A DNA stretch of 45,564 nucleotides, from assembly GCA_036004405.1 (NCBI GenBank), contig DASYRM010000115.1, positions 1-45,564 of the forward strand. Direction: 5' to 3'. This stretch comes from DASYRM01 sp036004405. GTDB lineage: Bacteria; Acidobacteriota; Vicinamibacteria; Vicinamibacterales; UBA2999. A program made the position numbers and the translations under genes. Of this stretch, positions 31,239 through 39,442 are shown one piece after another (the stretch's first letter is position 1; every line of letters begins with the position of its first letter). Under the pieces are notes generated by a model. The model worked only from the letters and a program-made list of their open reading frames with translations. It had not been told where the DNA came from and did not search any database.

Positions 31239-32867
31239 TCACCGGACGGTCGGGTACTTGATGCCCAGCTGATCGAGATAGGTCTTGTACTTCGTCGGGT
31301 CGTAGTAGTACTTGCGCATCTCGGGGCGATACTTCGCCATCGTCTGCTCGTTCAGCCAGATGGCCGGCACGTCGCCGGGCCGGATGAGCGGCGTGTACTG
31401 CCGATCCTTGTTCTGCACGTTCTTGAAGTACGCCCAGGCGTCCGACACCAGCTGCGGCTGCGTGATGAGGTCGAGCACGGTCATGGCCTGCACCTTGGCG
31501 CCGGCCAGCACCCCCTTGTGCGCGATCGGCGTGGCCATCGCCACCGCGTTCGCCCAGCTGTGGCCAGGTCCGGCGGCGAAATTCGCCGGATAGTTCAGCG
31601 TGACGGTCGGCACGTTCCACGACACGTCGCCGATGTCATCCGACCCGCCGAACAGCTTCTGCTCGTCGGGGATCTTCTCGGCGCCGCGCAGCGGGTCGAT
31701 CTTCTTCGCCAGCCCCACCTCGGGCACCTTCAGCTCCTTCTGCAGCGCCACCGCCAGTTTTTCGTCGTCGGCGCTCCACTGGGGCAGCCCGACCGACTGG
31801 ATGTTGGCGTACATCGCCTCGGCCACCGCCTTGTTGGAGTGGATCGGCCACGCCGATCCGAGCACGCGCGACGTCGTCTGCGTGGCGGTCATCATCGCGG
31901 CCGCCTGCGCCATGGTGTTGCCGATGTCCCACATCTCCTTGATGTGGTCGTAGTCGGTCTCGCGGAAGTAGTACCAGACCGTGGCGTTGGGCGGCACCAC
32001 GTTCGGCTGATCGCCGCCGTTGGTGATCACGTAGTGGGAGCGCTGCTGGTAGCGCAGGTGTTCGCGCCGGAAGTTCCAGCCGACGTCCATCAGCTCCACG
32101 GCGTCGAGCGCCGAGCGGCCGCGCCACGGCGCGCCGGCCGCGTGCGCGCTCTCGCCCTTGAAGCTGTACTCCACCGACACCAGGCCGTTGCCGGCGCCGT
32201 CGCCCCAGCCCACCGCGAGGTTGGAACCGACGTGCGCGAAGAGCACGACGTCGGCGTCCTTGAACACGCCGGCGCGCACGAAATAGGCCTTGGTGGCGAG
32301 GAGCTCCTCGGCCACGCCGGGCCACAGCCGGATCGTGCCGGGCAGCTTGTTGCGCTCCATCACCTTCTTCAGCGCCAGCGCCGCGGTGACGTTCATCGGC
32401 ACGCCGGAGTTGTGCCCTTCGCCGTGCCCAGGCGCGCCTTCGATGATGGGATCGTGATACGCGACGCCGGGCTTCTGCGACGCCTGCGGAATGCAATCGA
32501 TGTCGGAACCCAGCGCAATCACCGGCTTGCCGCTGCCCCAGGTGGCGGTCCAGGCCGTCGGGATGCCGGCCACGCCGCGCTCGATGCGGAAGCCGTTCTT
32601 CTCGAGGATGCCGGTGAGGTAGCGCATCGTCTCGTATTCCTGGAACCCCAGCTCGCCGAAGCTGAAGACCATGTCCACCATCTGCTGGCTCTGGTCCTTC
32701 ATGGCGTCGATCTCGGCCGCGACGTCGCGCTTGTACTGCGCGAGCTTGGGGTCGACGGGAGTGGAGGCGGGCGCGGCCGTCTGCGGGGCGGTCTGGGCGG
32801 CGACGCCAATGCAGGAGCAGGCGAGGGCGGCGGCCGCCATCCAGCGGGCTGTCAGGGTCGTTCGCAT
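31239..32867 (-). CDS. Secreted M20-family amidohydrolase (AbgB-like)
   Basis: The 542-residue protein has a signal peptide (RTTLTARWMAAAALACSCIGVAAQ) and the M20 amidohydrolase layout of AbgB-type enzymes: SFGELGFQEYETMRYLTGIL, ALGSDIDCIPQ, PGHGEGHNSGVPMNVTAALALKKVM, WPGVAEELLATKAYFV (metal-binding Glu pair), the dimerisation-domain motif SFKGESAHAAGAPW, and the terminal metal ligand region GPGHSWANAV. AbgB cleaves aminobenzoyl-glutamate; the substrate here is some aminoacyl or peptide-like amide. The start at 32867 has AAGAGG upstream; an in-frame ATG 24 bases earlier lacks it. Two bases separate it from the amidase downstream, so both probably act on the same nitrogen source. Confidence 0.9.
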   Translation of the reverse strand: MRTTLTARWMAAAALACSCIGVAAQTAPQTAAPASTPVDPKLAQYKRDVAAEIDAMKDQSQQMVDMVFSFGELGFQEYETMRYLTGILEKNGFRIERGVAGIPTAWTATWGSGKPVIALGSDIDCIPQASQKPGVAYHDPIIEGAPGHGEGHNSGVPMNVTAALALKKVMERNKLPGTIRLWPGVAEELLATKAYFVRAGVFKDADVVLFAHVGSNLAVGWGDGAGNGLVSVEYSFKGESAHAAGAPWRGRSALDAVELMDVGWNFRREHLRYQQRSHYVITNGGDQPNVVPPNATVWYYFRETDYDHIKEMWDIGNTMAQAAAMMTATQTTSRVLGSAWPIHSNKAVAEAMYANIQSVGLPQWSADDEKLAVALQKELKVPEVGLAKKIDPLRGAEKIPDEQKLFGGSDDIGDVSWNVPTVTLNYPANFAAGPGHSWANAVAMATPIAHKGVLAGAKVQAMTVLDLITQPQLVSDAWAYFKNVQNKDRQYTPLIRPGDVPAIWLNEQTMAKYRPEMRKYYYDPTKYKTYLDQLGIKYPTVR

Positions 32868-32932
32868 AGGTGGCCTCTTGGTGGATGTCATCCGGCTATG
32901 GTCCCGGCGGTCCAGGACGCTGTCCAATACCG

Positions 32933-32948
32933 TCTCGACAGCACGAGA
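32933..32948. promoter_or_regulatory. Short dyad in the M20/LysR gap, possible LysR site
   Basis: TCTCG-ACAGCA-CGAGA is a perfect 5-bp dyad in the 191-bp divergent gap, close to where a LysR protein would control both directions. The rest of the gap shows no strong promoter box. Confidence 0.3.
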
Positions 32949-33058
32949 ATCGCGCCAAGTATCGCCGGGGCGAGGCTGGAGAGCCATATAGGTTCGGTTC
33001 TGACGGCGACCGCAATGGCATCGTCCGATCCGGCGCCTGGGCTGGGTAAGATCGGTTC

Positions 33059-33985
33059 GTGGACTTTCGACACCTCCGGGCGTTCGTCGCGGTCGCGGAA
33101 GAGCGGAACTTCACGCGCGCCGCACACCGCCTGCACATCTCGCAGCCCCCGCTGACGCGCCAGATCCGTCAGCTCGAGGACGAGCTCGGCGTCACCCTCT
33201 TCGTGCGGCATCGTACCGGCGCGGAGATGACCTGCGAGGGGGTCGCGCTGCTCGATGCCGCGCGAGCGGTGACCAGGTCACTCGGTGACCTCGAGACGGC
33301 CGCACGATCGCTCAAGACGCGTCAATCGAAGGCGCTCCATCTGGGCATCGGCTGGGGACTGTGGAAAGCCGTGAACCTCATTCGCGAGCATCACGCCCAC
33401 CGCTTTCCGGACGTGCCGATTGTCGCTCACGACCTGTGCGAGCTGCATCGCGCGGGCAAGACCGACCAGCATATCGACGTCGCCGTCACCCGGCCGCCCC
33501 TGGACCTCGACAAGGCGTCGGAGCCGCTCTTCGACGAGCGCTTCGTCGTGCTGCTCGCCGAGGATCATCCACTCGCCTCGCGGGCGTCGCTCACGCTCGC
33601 CGACCTCACCTCCGAACCGTTGCTCCTCTTCGAACGCTACATCGGCCCGTCGGTGTACGACAAGATCATCGCGCTGTGGGCGTCGGCCAGCCTCAAGCCG
33701 ATGATCGTCGAGCACCAGCCGCCGCCGTACGCGCAGGACGCCATGATGCTCGTCGCGTCCCGTCAAGGCTATTACCTTGGCATCGCCAGCCAGTACACGC
33801 AGTCGCACAAGACCAGCGGCGTCGCGGTCGTTCCGCTCGACGAATCCGATGCGCGACTCGAAATCTGCGTTGCGTGGCACCGGAACGACACGTCGAAGAA
33901 CGTCCGCGAGTTCGTCCAGTCGGCGCGCGCTGTGTTCCCCGCGAGGCGTCAGCCCGCTCGCCTGCGGCCGCAGCGATCGGCCTGA
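33059..33985 (+). CDS. LysR-family transcriptional regulator
   Basis: The 308-residue protein has the LysR helix-turn-helix at its very start (DFRHLRAFVAVAEERNFTRAAHRLHISQPPLTRQIRQLEDELGVTLFVR) and the periplasmic-binding-like effector domain (LHLGIGWGLWKAVNLIREH, DVAVTRPPLD, FVVLLAEDHPLA). Start is GTG 33059, which gives the classical N-terminus. It is divergent from the M20-amidase pair and probably activates them in the presence of their substrate or product. Confidence 0.92.
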   Translation: MDFRHLRAFVAVAEERNFTRAAHRLHISQPPLTRQIRQLEDELGVTLFVRHRTGAEMTCEGVALLDAARAVTRSLGDLETAARSLKTRQSKALHLGIGWGLWKAVNLIREHHAHRFPDVPIVAHDLCELHRAGKTDQHIDVAVTRPPLDLDKASEPLFDERFVVLLAEDHPLASRASLTLADLTSEPLLLFERYIGPSVYDKIIALWASASLKPMIVEHQPPPYAQDAMMLVASRQGYYLGIASQYTQSHKTSGVAVVPLDESDARLEICVAWHRNDTSKNVREFVQSARAVFPARRQPARLRPQRSA

Positions 33986-33991
33986 GACCGC

Positions 33992-34948
33992 CTACGACAG
34001 AAATCCCAACAGGGCCGACAAGGTCTCCTCGGGCACTTCCTCCGGCAGGAAGTGACCGGCCGGCAGCGACTTCCCCGTCACGTTGACCGCCTTCTCCCGC
34101 CAGAGATCCATCACCGGTTCGAGGCGGCCGACCGTGCCGCGTTCGCCCCAGAGCACCAGCAGCGGACAGACGACCTTCCTGGTGCCGTCTTCCGACGCGT
34201 GATCGAGGTCGATGGTCGCGCCCGCGCGGTAGTCCTCGCAGGTCGCATGGATGGTGGCCGGATCGCTGAAACATCGCAGGTACTCCGCGACCGCCTGCGG
34301 CGTGAAGACGTCTGCCGCCGCGCCCTGTCGTTGAAAGCGCGAGCGCAGGTAGTACTCGGCGCTGTTGCCGATCAGCGTCTCGGGAAACGGCGCCGGCTGG
34401 ATCAGGAAGAACCAGTGGAAATACTCGCTCGCAAACTGGCGCGTCACTCGTGAGTACGGCGACGGCACGATGTCGAGAATGACGGCCTTCGTCACGACGT
34501 CGGGATGCTCGACGGCCAGGCGCCAGGTCACCCGTCCGCCGCGATCGTGCCCAACGACGGCGAAGCGATCGAACCCCAGCGCGCGCATGACCTCGACCTG
34601 ATCCAGCGCCATGGCGCGCTTCGAGTAGTTGACGTGGTTGTCGCCGTCCGCCGGCTTGCTGCTGTCGCCATAACCACGCAGGTCGGTCATCACGACGGTG
34701 AACTGTTCGGCCAGCCGTGGCGTGATCTTGTGCCACTCCACGTGGGTCTGGGGATAGCCATGCACGAGCAGCAGCGGCGGACCGCTTCCGCCGCGCAGCG
34801 TGTGGATGGTTGCACCGGATGTTCGGATCTTCTGCGCCGTAAAGCCGGGGAACATCGCCGAGGCCTGGCCGGCGACCGGCGCTTGGCGCGCGAGCGCGGC
34901 CGAGGCGGCCAACGTCGTCTTGAGAAATGCGCGGCGATCGTAGGCCAT
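33992..34948 (-). CDS. Tat-exported alpha/beta hydrolase of the haloacetate dehalogenase type
   Basis: The 318-residue protein has a twin-arginine signal (YDRRAFLKTTLAASAAL) and the alpha/beta-hydrolase fold. The nucleophile elbow is GHDRGGR with Asp135, followed by Arg136 and Arg139; the oxyanion region is HGYPQ; then HWFFLIQPAPFPE with His178-Trp179, Tyr240 and a general-base His299 in PAGHFLPEE. These correspond in order and spacing to the fluoroacetate dehalogenase active site (Asp, Arg, Arg, His, Trp, Tyr, His), so a C-halogen hydrolysing or epoxide-type reaction is likely. Such enzymes are usually cytoplasmic; the Tat signal is unusual. The ATG overlaps the previous stop (TGATG), last gene of the eight-gene run. 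Confidence 0.85.
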   Translation of the reverse strand: MAYDRRAFLKTTLAASAALARQAPVAGQASAMFPGFTAQKIRTSGATIHTLRGGSGPPLLLVHGYPQTHVEWHKITPRLAEQFTVVMTDLRGYGDSSKPADGDNHVNYSKRAMALDQVEVMRALGFDRFAVVGHDRGGRVTWRLAVEHPDVVTKAVILDIVPSPYSRVTRQFASEYFHWFFLIQPAPFPETLIGNSAEYYLRSRFQRQGAAADVFTPQAVAEYLRCFSDPATIHATCEDYRAGATIDLDHASEDGTRKVVCPLLVLWGERGTVGRLEPVMDLWREKAVNVTGKSLPAGHFLPEEVPEETLSALLGFLS

Positions 34949-35721
34949 CAGGCACTCTTACAAGGCTTCGGGGTCCACTTCGAGGCATCTGGCTCACGGC
35001 GGAAGTGCGAGCTGGTCACCAGACGCCCCAGAAGGTACTCCGGATCGATCACCTGCGTCGTCACCACGAACCATTCCGATCCGTCCGGGCCAGGGAACCG
35101 ATCGAAATACTCCGTGACCGTCGTGCGCGCGCTGTAGGGGACGCCGTTGCGCCGCAGCCACCCGCCGGTCAGGTTGGTCGTGACCACGCTCAAAGAGCCG
35201 CCCGGGGGCGGAGGCGGACCGCCGGGAAAGTTGATGCCGAACGGATTGTTCGGAGGCAGCGTGCGCTGCCACTCCGCCACTGAATCGCCCTGCAGTGACG
35301 GCGCCGCGGGCCGCCGACCCGCGGCGAAGTGCAGCAGCCGCGTCTGCTGCCCGTTGTCGGTCTCGATCTTCAGCGTGCTATCGTCGGCCCAGGAGATCCG
35401 CACGCGCGTGGGCATCCGAAGCAGGGCGGCGGCGCCGAACGCCTTGCACGAGCCATCGGTCTTCGGGTCCCACGCCATGGCGACCTCGCGGCCCGCGGGG
35501 CTGAGCGGCAGTCCGGGGAAATCGCCGCGCGGCGCCGTGATCATCCGCCAGCGCCAATCCTCGTTGACGATCGAGACCCACACGCCCGTCAGGTCGATTG
35601 GCGCCGATGCCTTCGCCGTAGGCGGCGGCCCGCCGCCTCGCGGAGGGAACTGCGCCGCCGTCTGCGCGGTCCACGTCAGCACGAGCGCGGCAATCGCGAC
35701 AACAGCGGATCTCGTCTTCAT
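34948..35721 (-). CDS. Secreted protein B, copy 2 (unrecognised family)
   Basis: The 257-residue product has a signal peptide (KTRSAVVAIAALVLTWTAQTAAQ) and then IDLTGVWVSIVNEDWRWRMITAPRGD, ALLRMPTRVRISWADDSTLKIETDNGQQTRLLHF, SVVTTNLTGGWLRRNGVPYSARTTVTEYFDRF and a terminal FRREPD-P-C. It is clearly paralogous to the protein at 38600. Its second half shares the V-x-T-T-x-L-x-x-G-x-x-R-R-N-G-x-P-x-S motif with the A proteins. Start and stop overlap both neighbours by TGATG. Function unknown. Confidence 0.85.
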   Translation of the reverse strand: MKTRSAVVAIAALVLTWTAQTAAQFPPRGGGPPPTAKASAPIDLTGVWVSIVNEDWRWRMITAPRGDFPGLPLSPAGREVAMAWDPKTDGSCKAFGAAALLRMPTRVRISWADDSTLKIETDNGQQTRLLHFAAGRRPAAPSLQGDSVAEWQRTLPPNNPFGINFPGGPPPPPGGSLSVVTTNLTGGWLRRNGVPYSARTTVTEYFDRFPGPDGSEWFVVTTQVIDPEYLLGRLVTSSHFRREPDASKWTPKPCKSA

Positions 35722-36725
35722 CACTTCCCTCCCAGGGTGCGATACACGGCCTCGACGAACGTGTCGGTTGTCCAGAAACCGGACGTGGCGCCGTAGCGGC
35801 CGTCGTAGTCGGACGTGGGCCCGGCGGCCTTGATCTGCGCGAGCGTCATCCCCTTCTTCATCATCTCCTGCACGCGATCGCGAACGATGGTCACCATGTC
35901 CCGGTACTCGACAACGTCGGCCTCGTCGGCGATGCGCCCATGGCCGGGGATCACCATCGTGCCCCCCTCCTGCTTGTCGCGCGGCACGGTGATATCGATG
36001 ATGCGGTTCAGGCCGGCGATGATGCCGTTGATGGTGCCGCCTCGCGCCGTATCGATGACGGGATAGCTCGTGTTGACGTAGACGTCGCCCGTGGCGATGA
36101 CGTCGGACCTGCGGAAGAACACCAGCATGTCACCGTCGGTGTGCGCGGCCGGCTGATGAATCAGCCGCACGGCTTCGCCGTTGAAGAACACCTCGTCGCG
36201 CTCGCCGAAGAACGTGTCGGTCGGCAGTGCGCCGGCCGGCGCAGGCGGTGTCGCCCCGTCCTGCCGGCTCATTCTGGCGGCCACGGTCTCGTGGGCAATC
36301 AGCGTGGCGCCCTCGTTACCTCGCACGTCGCCAGCCACGTTGCCGGCGACAATCGCCCGGCCCGCCCGGCGGAACCGCTCGTTGCCGCCGACGTGGTCCG
36401 GATGCACGTGCGTGTCGATCACGTAGCGAATCGGCTGGTTGCCGCTGAGCCGCGCGATCTCCGCCAGGAGCTTCTCGGCCATCTGCGCGAACTGCGTGTC
36501 GACGACCAGCACGCCGTCGTTGCCGATCTGCACGGTCACGTTGCCGCCGGCGCCGGCCAGCATGTAGACGTTGTCCTGGACCCTGAAGGAGCGCACCGTC
36601 ACCGCGTCGAAGTTGGGCTGTTGCGGCGGGGCCTGCTGCGCCGCGACGACTCCGGCCACCACGGCTGCGACCATGGTGGCCGCCACCAGCGCGACGCGCG
36701 GATGTACGAACACGCGCGCGGGCAT
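35721..36725 (-). CDS. Secreted metallo-beta-lactamase-fold hydrolase, copy 2
   Basis: The 334-residue protein has a signal peptide (RVALVAATMVAAVVAGVVAAQ) and the MBL fold: NVYMLAGAGGNVTVQIGNDGVLVVDT, the HxHxDH motif in DTHVHPDHVGGN, the third-ligand region HQPAAHTDGDMLVFF, DVIATGDVYV with the bridging Asp, and PGHGRIADEADVVEYRDMV with the last His. It is closest in the window to the gene at 39443 (same ending DEADVVEYRDMV and KKGMTLxQ). It overlaps the A gene upstream and the B gene downstream by TGATG. The substrate may be a lactone, ester or thioester. Confidence 0.9.
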   Translation of the reverse strand: MPARVFVHPRVALVAATMVAAVVAGVVAAQQAPPQQPNFDAVTVRSFRVQDNVYMLAGAGGNVTVQIGNDGVLVVDTQFAQMAEKLLAEIARLSGNQPIRYVIDTHVHPDHVGGNERFRRAGRAIVAGNVAGDVRGNEGATLIAHETVAARMSRQDGATPPAPAGALPTDTFFGERDEVFFNGEAVRLIHQPAAHTDGDMLVFFRRSDVIATGDVYVNTSYPVIDTARGGTINGIIAGLNRIIDITVPRDKQEGGTMVIPGHGRIADEADVVEYRDMVTIVRDRVQEMMKKGMTLAQIKAAGPTSDYDGRYGATSGFWTTDTFVEAVYRTLGGK

Positions 36726-37708
36726 CAGCGCCCCCGTCCGGTTCCGGCGGCGGGACCGGCGCCCGCGCCCGCCCCTCGTCCGCGCCCACCACCGCCGCGG
36801 CCCGCCGGGACCGGCGGCGGTCCGAATCCTTCGTTCGGATCGCCCTTCGGCTCGGCCAGCGGCAGCGACGGCAGCGTCGACATGTACTCCGGCAGCGCCG
36901 TCGCCGCGCCGCCGGCCGCGGCCTCTTCTGGAATGCCGTGCCGCTGGCCAAACTCGCGCGTCGGGGGCACGTCGTCGATGCCGTGGTGCGGCACCTCTCC
37001 CGCCTCGCGCGGGACTTCGACGGCGGGCCGGCAGGGATACGGCTCCATCGTTCCCGTGGGCGCTACCGCGAAGCCGTTCGTCTTCACCAGCGGCTCCGAG
37101 AGGTAGACCGGGTCTTCGAGGATCATCACGTGCGTCAGCAGGTCGCCGTGGCGGAGGAACCGTTCCGTCATCGTCGCCCGGTCGCTGAGCGGCAGCCCGT
37201 TTCGGCGGATCCAGCCGGCTTTGAGGTGCGTGGTCCGCACCACGAGCACGTTGCCCTCGAAGCGTCCGGTCGAGAAGCCCTGCCAACTGTGCGCTTCGAG
37301 CTCTGACGGCTCTGGACGGCCATCCATCCAGATGTCGCGCTCCTGCTCCTGCCACTGGATGTGCGTCTTGAGGCGCACGAGCTGCTGGGTCTGCGGGTTG
37401 CGCTCCTCCCAGATGCGCAGCACGCCGACGCCGCGGAAGCCGTAGGTCGAGGGGTGCGGCTTGCACTGGTGTTCCGGCAGCGTGAGGAGGCCGGCGTCCC
37501 AGGTGTTGGCGCGCTTGCGTGCCGCGTCGGTAATCGGCAGCCCCGCGTAGTCGCCGACGTTGGGACCCGGCACGCGCTCGATGAAGTCTTCGTCGGCAAC
37601 GAGCGGGTTCCAGTAGCCCACGAGATTGACCTGAGCGGACGCCGGTTGCGGCACCAGCAGGACAATGGCGGCCGCGAGCACGAGCCCGGCGCGTCTGTAG
37701 TTCGACAT
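36725..37708 (-). CDS. Secreted protein A, copy 2 (unrecognised family)
   Basis: The 327-residue product has a signal peptide (GLVLAAAIVLLVPQPASAQ) then GYWNPLVADEDFIERVPGPNVGDYAGLPITDAARKRANTWD, EHQCKPHPSTYGFRGVGVLRIWEE, IWMDGRPEPSELEAHSWQGFSTGRFEGNVLVVRTTHLKAGWIRRNGLPLSDRATMTERFLRHGD and a Gly/Arg/Pro-rich tail. It is paralogous to the protein at 40390. The unusual low-complexity tail (about 290-327) is Gly/Ala/Arg-rich. Overlaps the next gene by TGATG. Its middle shares a motif with the B proteins. Function unknown. Confidence 0.85.
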   Translation of the reverse strand: MSNYRRAGLVLAAAIVLLVPQPASAQVNLVGYWNPLVADEDFIERVPGPNVGDYAGLPITDAARKRANTWDAGLLTLPEHQCKPHPSTYGFRGVGVLRIWEERNPQTQQLVRLKTHIQWQEQERDIWMDGRPEPSELEAHSWQGFSTGRFEGNVLVVRTTHLKAGWIRRNGLPLSDRATMTERFLRHGDLLTHVMILEDPVYLSEPLVKTNGFAVAPTGTMEPYPCRPAVEVPREAGEVPHHGIDDVPPTREFGQRHGIPEEAAAGGAATALPEYMSTLPSLPLAEPKGDPNEGFGPPPVPAGRGGGGRGRGAGAGAGPAAGTGRGR

Positions 37709-38560
37709 CTATTGGAGCTCCGTGAGCAGGCCGTCGAGCAGGCCGGGGAACACCAGCTGCGCCCCCTGGTAGTCGGACTTGAGCACCGCGCTGATCTCGT
37801 CCTTGGTCTTCTTCTGCATCAGCATCTCGTGAACCCGCGTGCGCATGGCGAACGTGCTGTCGCGGAACTTGCGCAATTCGGCCTTGGTTGTGACGTCGCC
37901 GTGTCCGGGCACGACGGTGTCGAAGTCCAGCTGTAGCGCACGGTCGAGCGTCGCCGTCCAGTCCTTGGCGCTGCCACCGTTCTGGTAGTCGATGAGCTGC
38001 GGCGTGGCGGTGCCGAAGGTGAACGCGTCGCCGGCGGCCAGCACCCGATCCGCCGGGAAGTACACGAAGACGTCGCCGCCAGTGTGCGCGCGGCCGAAGT
38101 GGTACAGCTCCACGTCCTTGCCGCCCAGGTGGAGCAGCGCGCGGTCGACGAATGTTACGCTCGGCTGGCCGGGCTGCTTGGCGTCCACCATGTAGCGGCG
38201 CGCCTGCTCGGACGCGATCAACTGCGCGCCGGCCTTCTGAAGCTGCACGTTGCCGCCGGAGTGATCGCCATGGTGGTGCGTATTGACGACGTACTTCACC
38301 GGCTGGTTCGTCACCGTCTTGAGCATCGCAAGGATGTTGGGCGCGTCTTGCTCAAACTTGTCGTCGAGGAGCACGACACCCTCGTTCGTGACAAGAGCGG
38401 TCGTGTTGCCCGGCACGAAGTCGTTGTGGATGACGAAGAGATCGTCTCTGACCTTGACGACATTCAGCTTCGCCGGTTGATTGCCGAACTGCTGTCCGTA
38501 GCCGTACGCCGCGACGAGCAACAGCGCGACGAGCGAGGTGAGCGCGAATCGTGATCGCAT
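37709..38560 (-). CDS. Secreted metallo-beta-lactamase-fold hydrolase, third type
   Basis: The 283-residue protein has a signal peptide (RFALTSLVALLLVAAYGYGQ), LFVIHNDFVPGNTTALVTNEGVVLLDDKF, the metal motif NTHHHGDHSGGN, LYHFGRAHTGGDVFVYFP, VLAAGDAFTFG and VVPGHGDVTTKAEL. All ligands of a di-zinc MBL are present. It is only distantly like the two other MBL proteins here. The start at 38560 has AGGAG eight bases upstream; a longer ATG at 38578 is less likely. Its TAG stop is directly followed by the ATG of protein A copy 2. Confidence 0.9.
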   Translation of the reverse strand: MRSRFALTSLVALLLVAAYGYGQQFGNQPAKLNVVKVRDDLFVIHNDFVPGNTTALVTNEGVVLLDDKFEQDAPNILAMLKTVTNQPVKYVVNTHHHGDHSGGNVQLQKAGAQLIASEQARRYMVDAKQPGQPSVTFVDRALLHLGGKDVELYHFGRAHTGGDVFVYFPADRVLAAGDAFTFGTATPQLIDYQNGGSAKDWTATLDRALQLDFDTVVPGHGDVTTKAELRKFRDSTFAMRTRVHEMLMQKKTKDEISAVLKSDYQGAQLVFPGLLDGLLTELQ

Positions 38561-38599
38561 GAGCAGGACTCCTGTCATCTGTTCCGAAGGTGTGCGCCG

Positions 38600-39439
38600 C
38601 TAGCGGGCGGAACAGGGCACCGGGCTGAACTTCGCGTCGTTCGGCTCACGGCGAAAGTCGGTGGTGGTCACGAACGGCGTGGCGAGGTGCACCGGGTCGT
38701 TCACGATCGTCGTGACGGTGAACCACTCCTGCCCGTCCGGCTCGGAGAACCGGTCGAAGTATTCGGTCAGGGTGGTCTTGTCGCTGTAGGGCACGCCGTT
38801 CTTGCGCAGGTACCCGTCGCGCAGATTTGTCGTGACGACCTCGAGCGACTGCGACCGGCTGCCCCACCGCGCCGACGTGCCGAGCGCGAACCCGCCGGCG
38901 GTGGGCGCCTGCCCAGCCTCCCATCGCGCGATCGACTGGCCCTGCCAGGTCGGCTTGACGTCCGCCTTCGCCAAGGCGACGGCGGACACGCCACGCGCCG
39001 CACCCGCGCGCGTCGCCCCGCTCGTGAACCAAAGCAAACGCGTCTGCGTGCCCTGGTCCGCTTCGATCTTCAGCGTGTTGTCGTCCTGCCACGAGATGCG
39101 CAGCCGGCCCGGAATCCGCAGCAGTGCCGGCGCGCCATAGGCCTTGCACTGGAGCCCCGCGGCCTCGTCCTTCGCGGGATTCCAGGCGTTGATGATCGCC
39201 ACCGCATCCTGCCTGTAGGGGATGCTCGCCGCGTCACCCTTGAGCGGCGTCACCATGCGCCAGCGATAGTCCTCCATCACCGGCGACACCCAGGTGCCGG
39301 TGAAGTCCACGAGCGCGCCTTCCCTTCCACTCTTCGGCGGCGTCGGGACGGGTGGGCCGGGCGGCCCTTGCGCCGCCAGTCCCTGCCAGAGCCCCGTCAC
39401 GAAAGCGACGATCGCGCACGCGCGTCTCATGGTCCCCAT
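38600..39439 (-). CDS. Secreted protein B, copy 1 (unrecognised family)
   Basis: The 279-residue product has a signal peptide (RRACAIVAFVTGLWQGLAAQ) then VDFTGTWVSPVMEDYRWRMVTPLKGD, GAPALLRIPGRLRISWQDDNTLKIEADQGTQTRLLWF, LEVVTTNLRDGYLRKNGVPYSDKTTLTEYFDRFSEPDGQEWF and a terminal FRREPND-P-C. It differs from the copy at 34948 mainly by an insert around residues 150-170 that is partly encoded by a palindromic repeat (38960-38987). The family is unknown to me; it contains paired Cys near the end. Confidence 0.85.
   Translation of the reverse strand: MGTMRRACAIVAFVTGLWQGLAAQGPPGPPVPTPPKSGREGALVDFTGTWVSPVMEDYRWRMVTPLKGDAASIPYRQDAVAIINAWNPAKDEAAGLQCKAYGAPALLRIPGRLRISWQDDNTLKIEADQGTQTRLLWFTSGATRAGAARGVSAVALAKADVKPTWQGQSIARWEAGQAPTAGGFALGTSARWGSRSQSLEVVTTNLRDGYLRKNGVPYSDKTTLTEYFDRFSEPDGQEWFTVTTIVNDPVHLATPFVTTTDFRREPNDAKFSPVPCSAR
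38960..38987. repeat. Second palindromic repeat family, copy in protein B
   Basis: GTCCGCC and GGCGGAC bound a 28-bp sequence with an inner TCGCC-AA-GGCGA pairing. Its complement agrees at 24 of 28 bases with the copy at 31154-31181. It makes a segment (VALAKADV) absent from the other B protein, so it looks inserted. Confidence 0.65.
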
Positions 39440-39442
39440 TTC

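Noticed and set aside
31140..33155. 671-codon plus-strand frame opposite the amidase and M20 genes
   Set aside because: Antisense shadow with low-complexity Arg/His/Gly content that also runs into the LysR gene in another frame.
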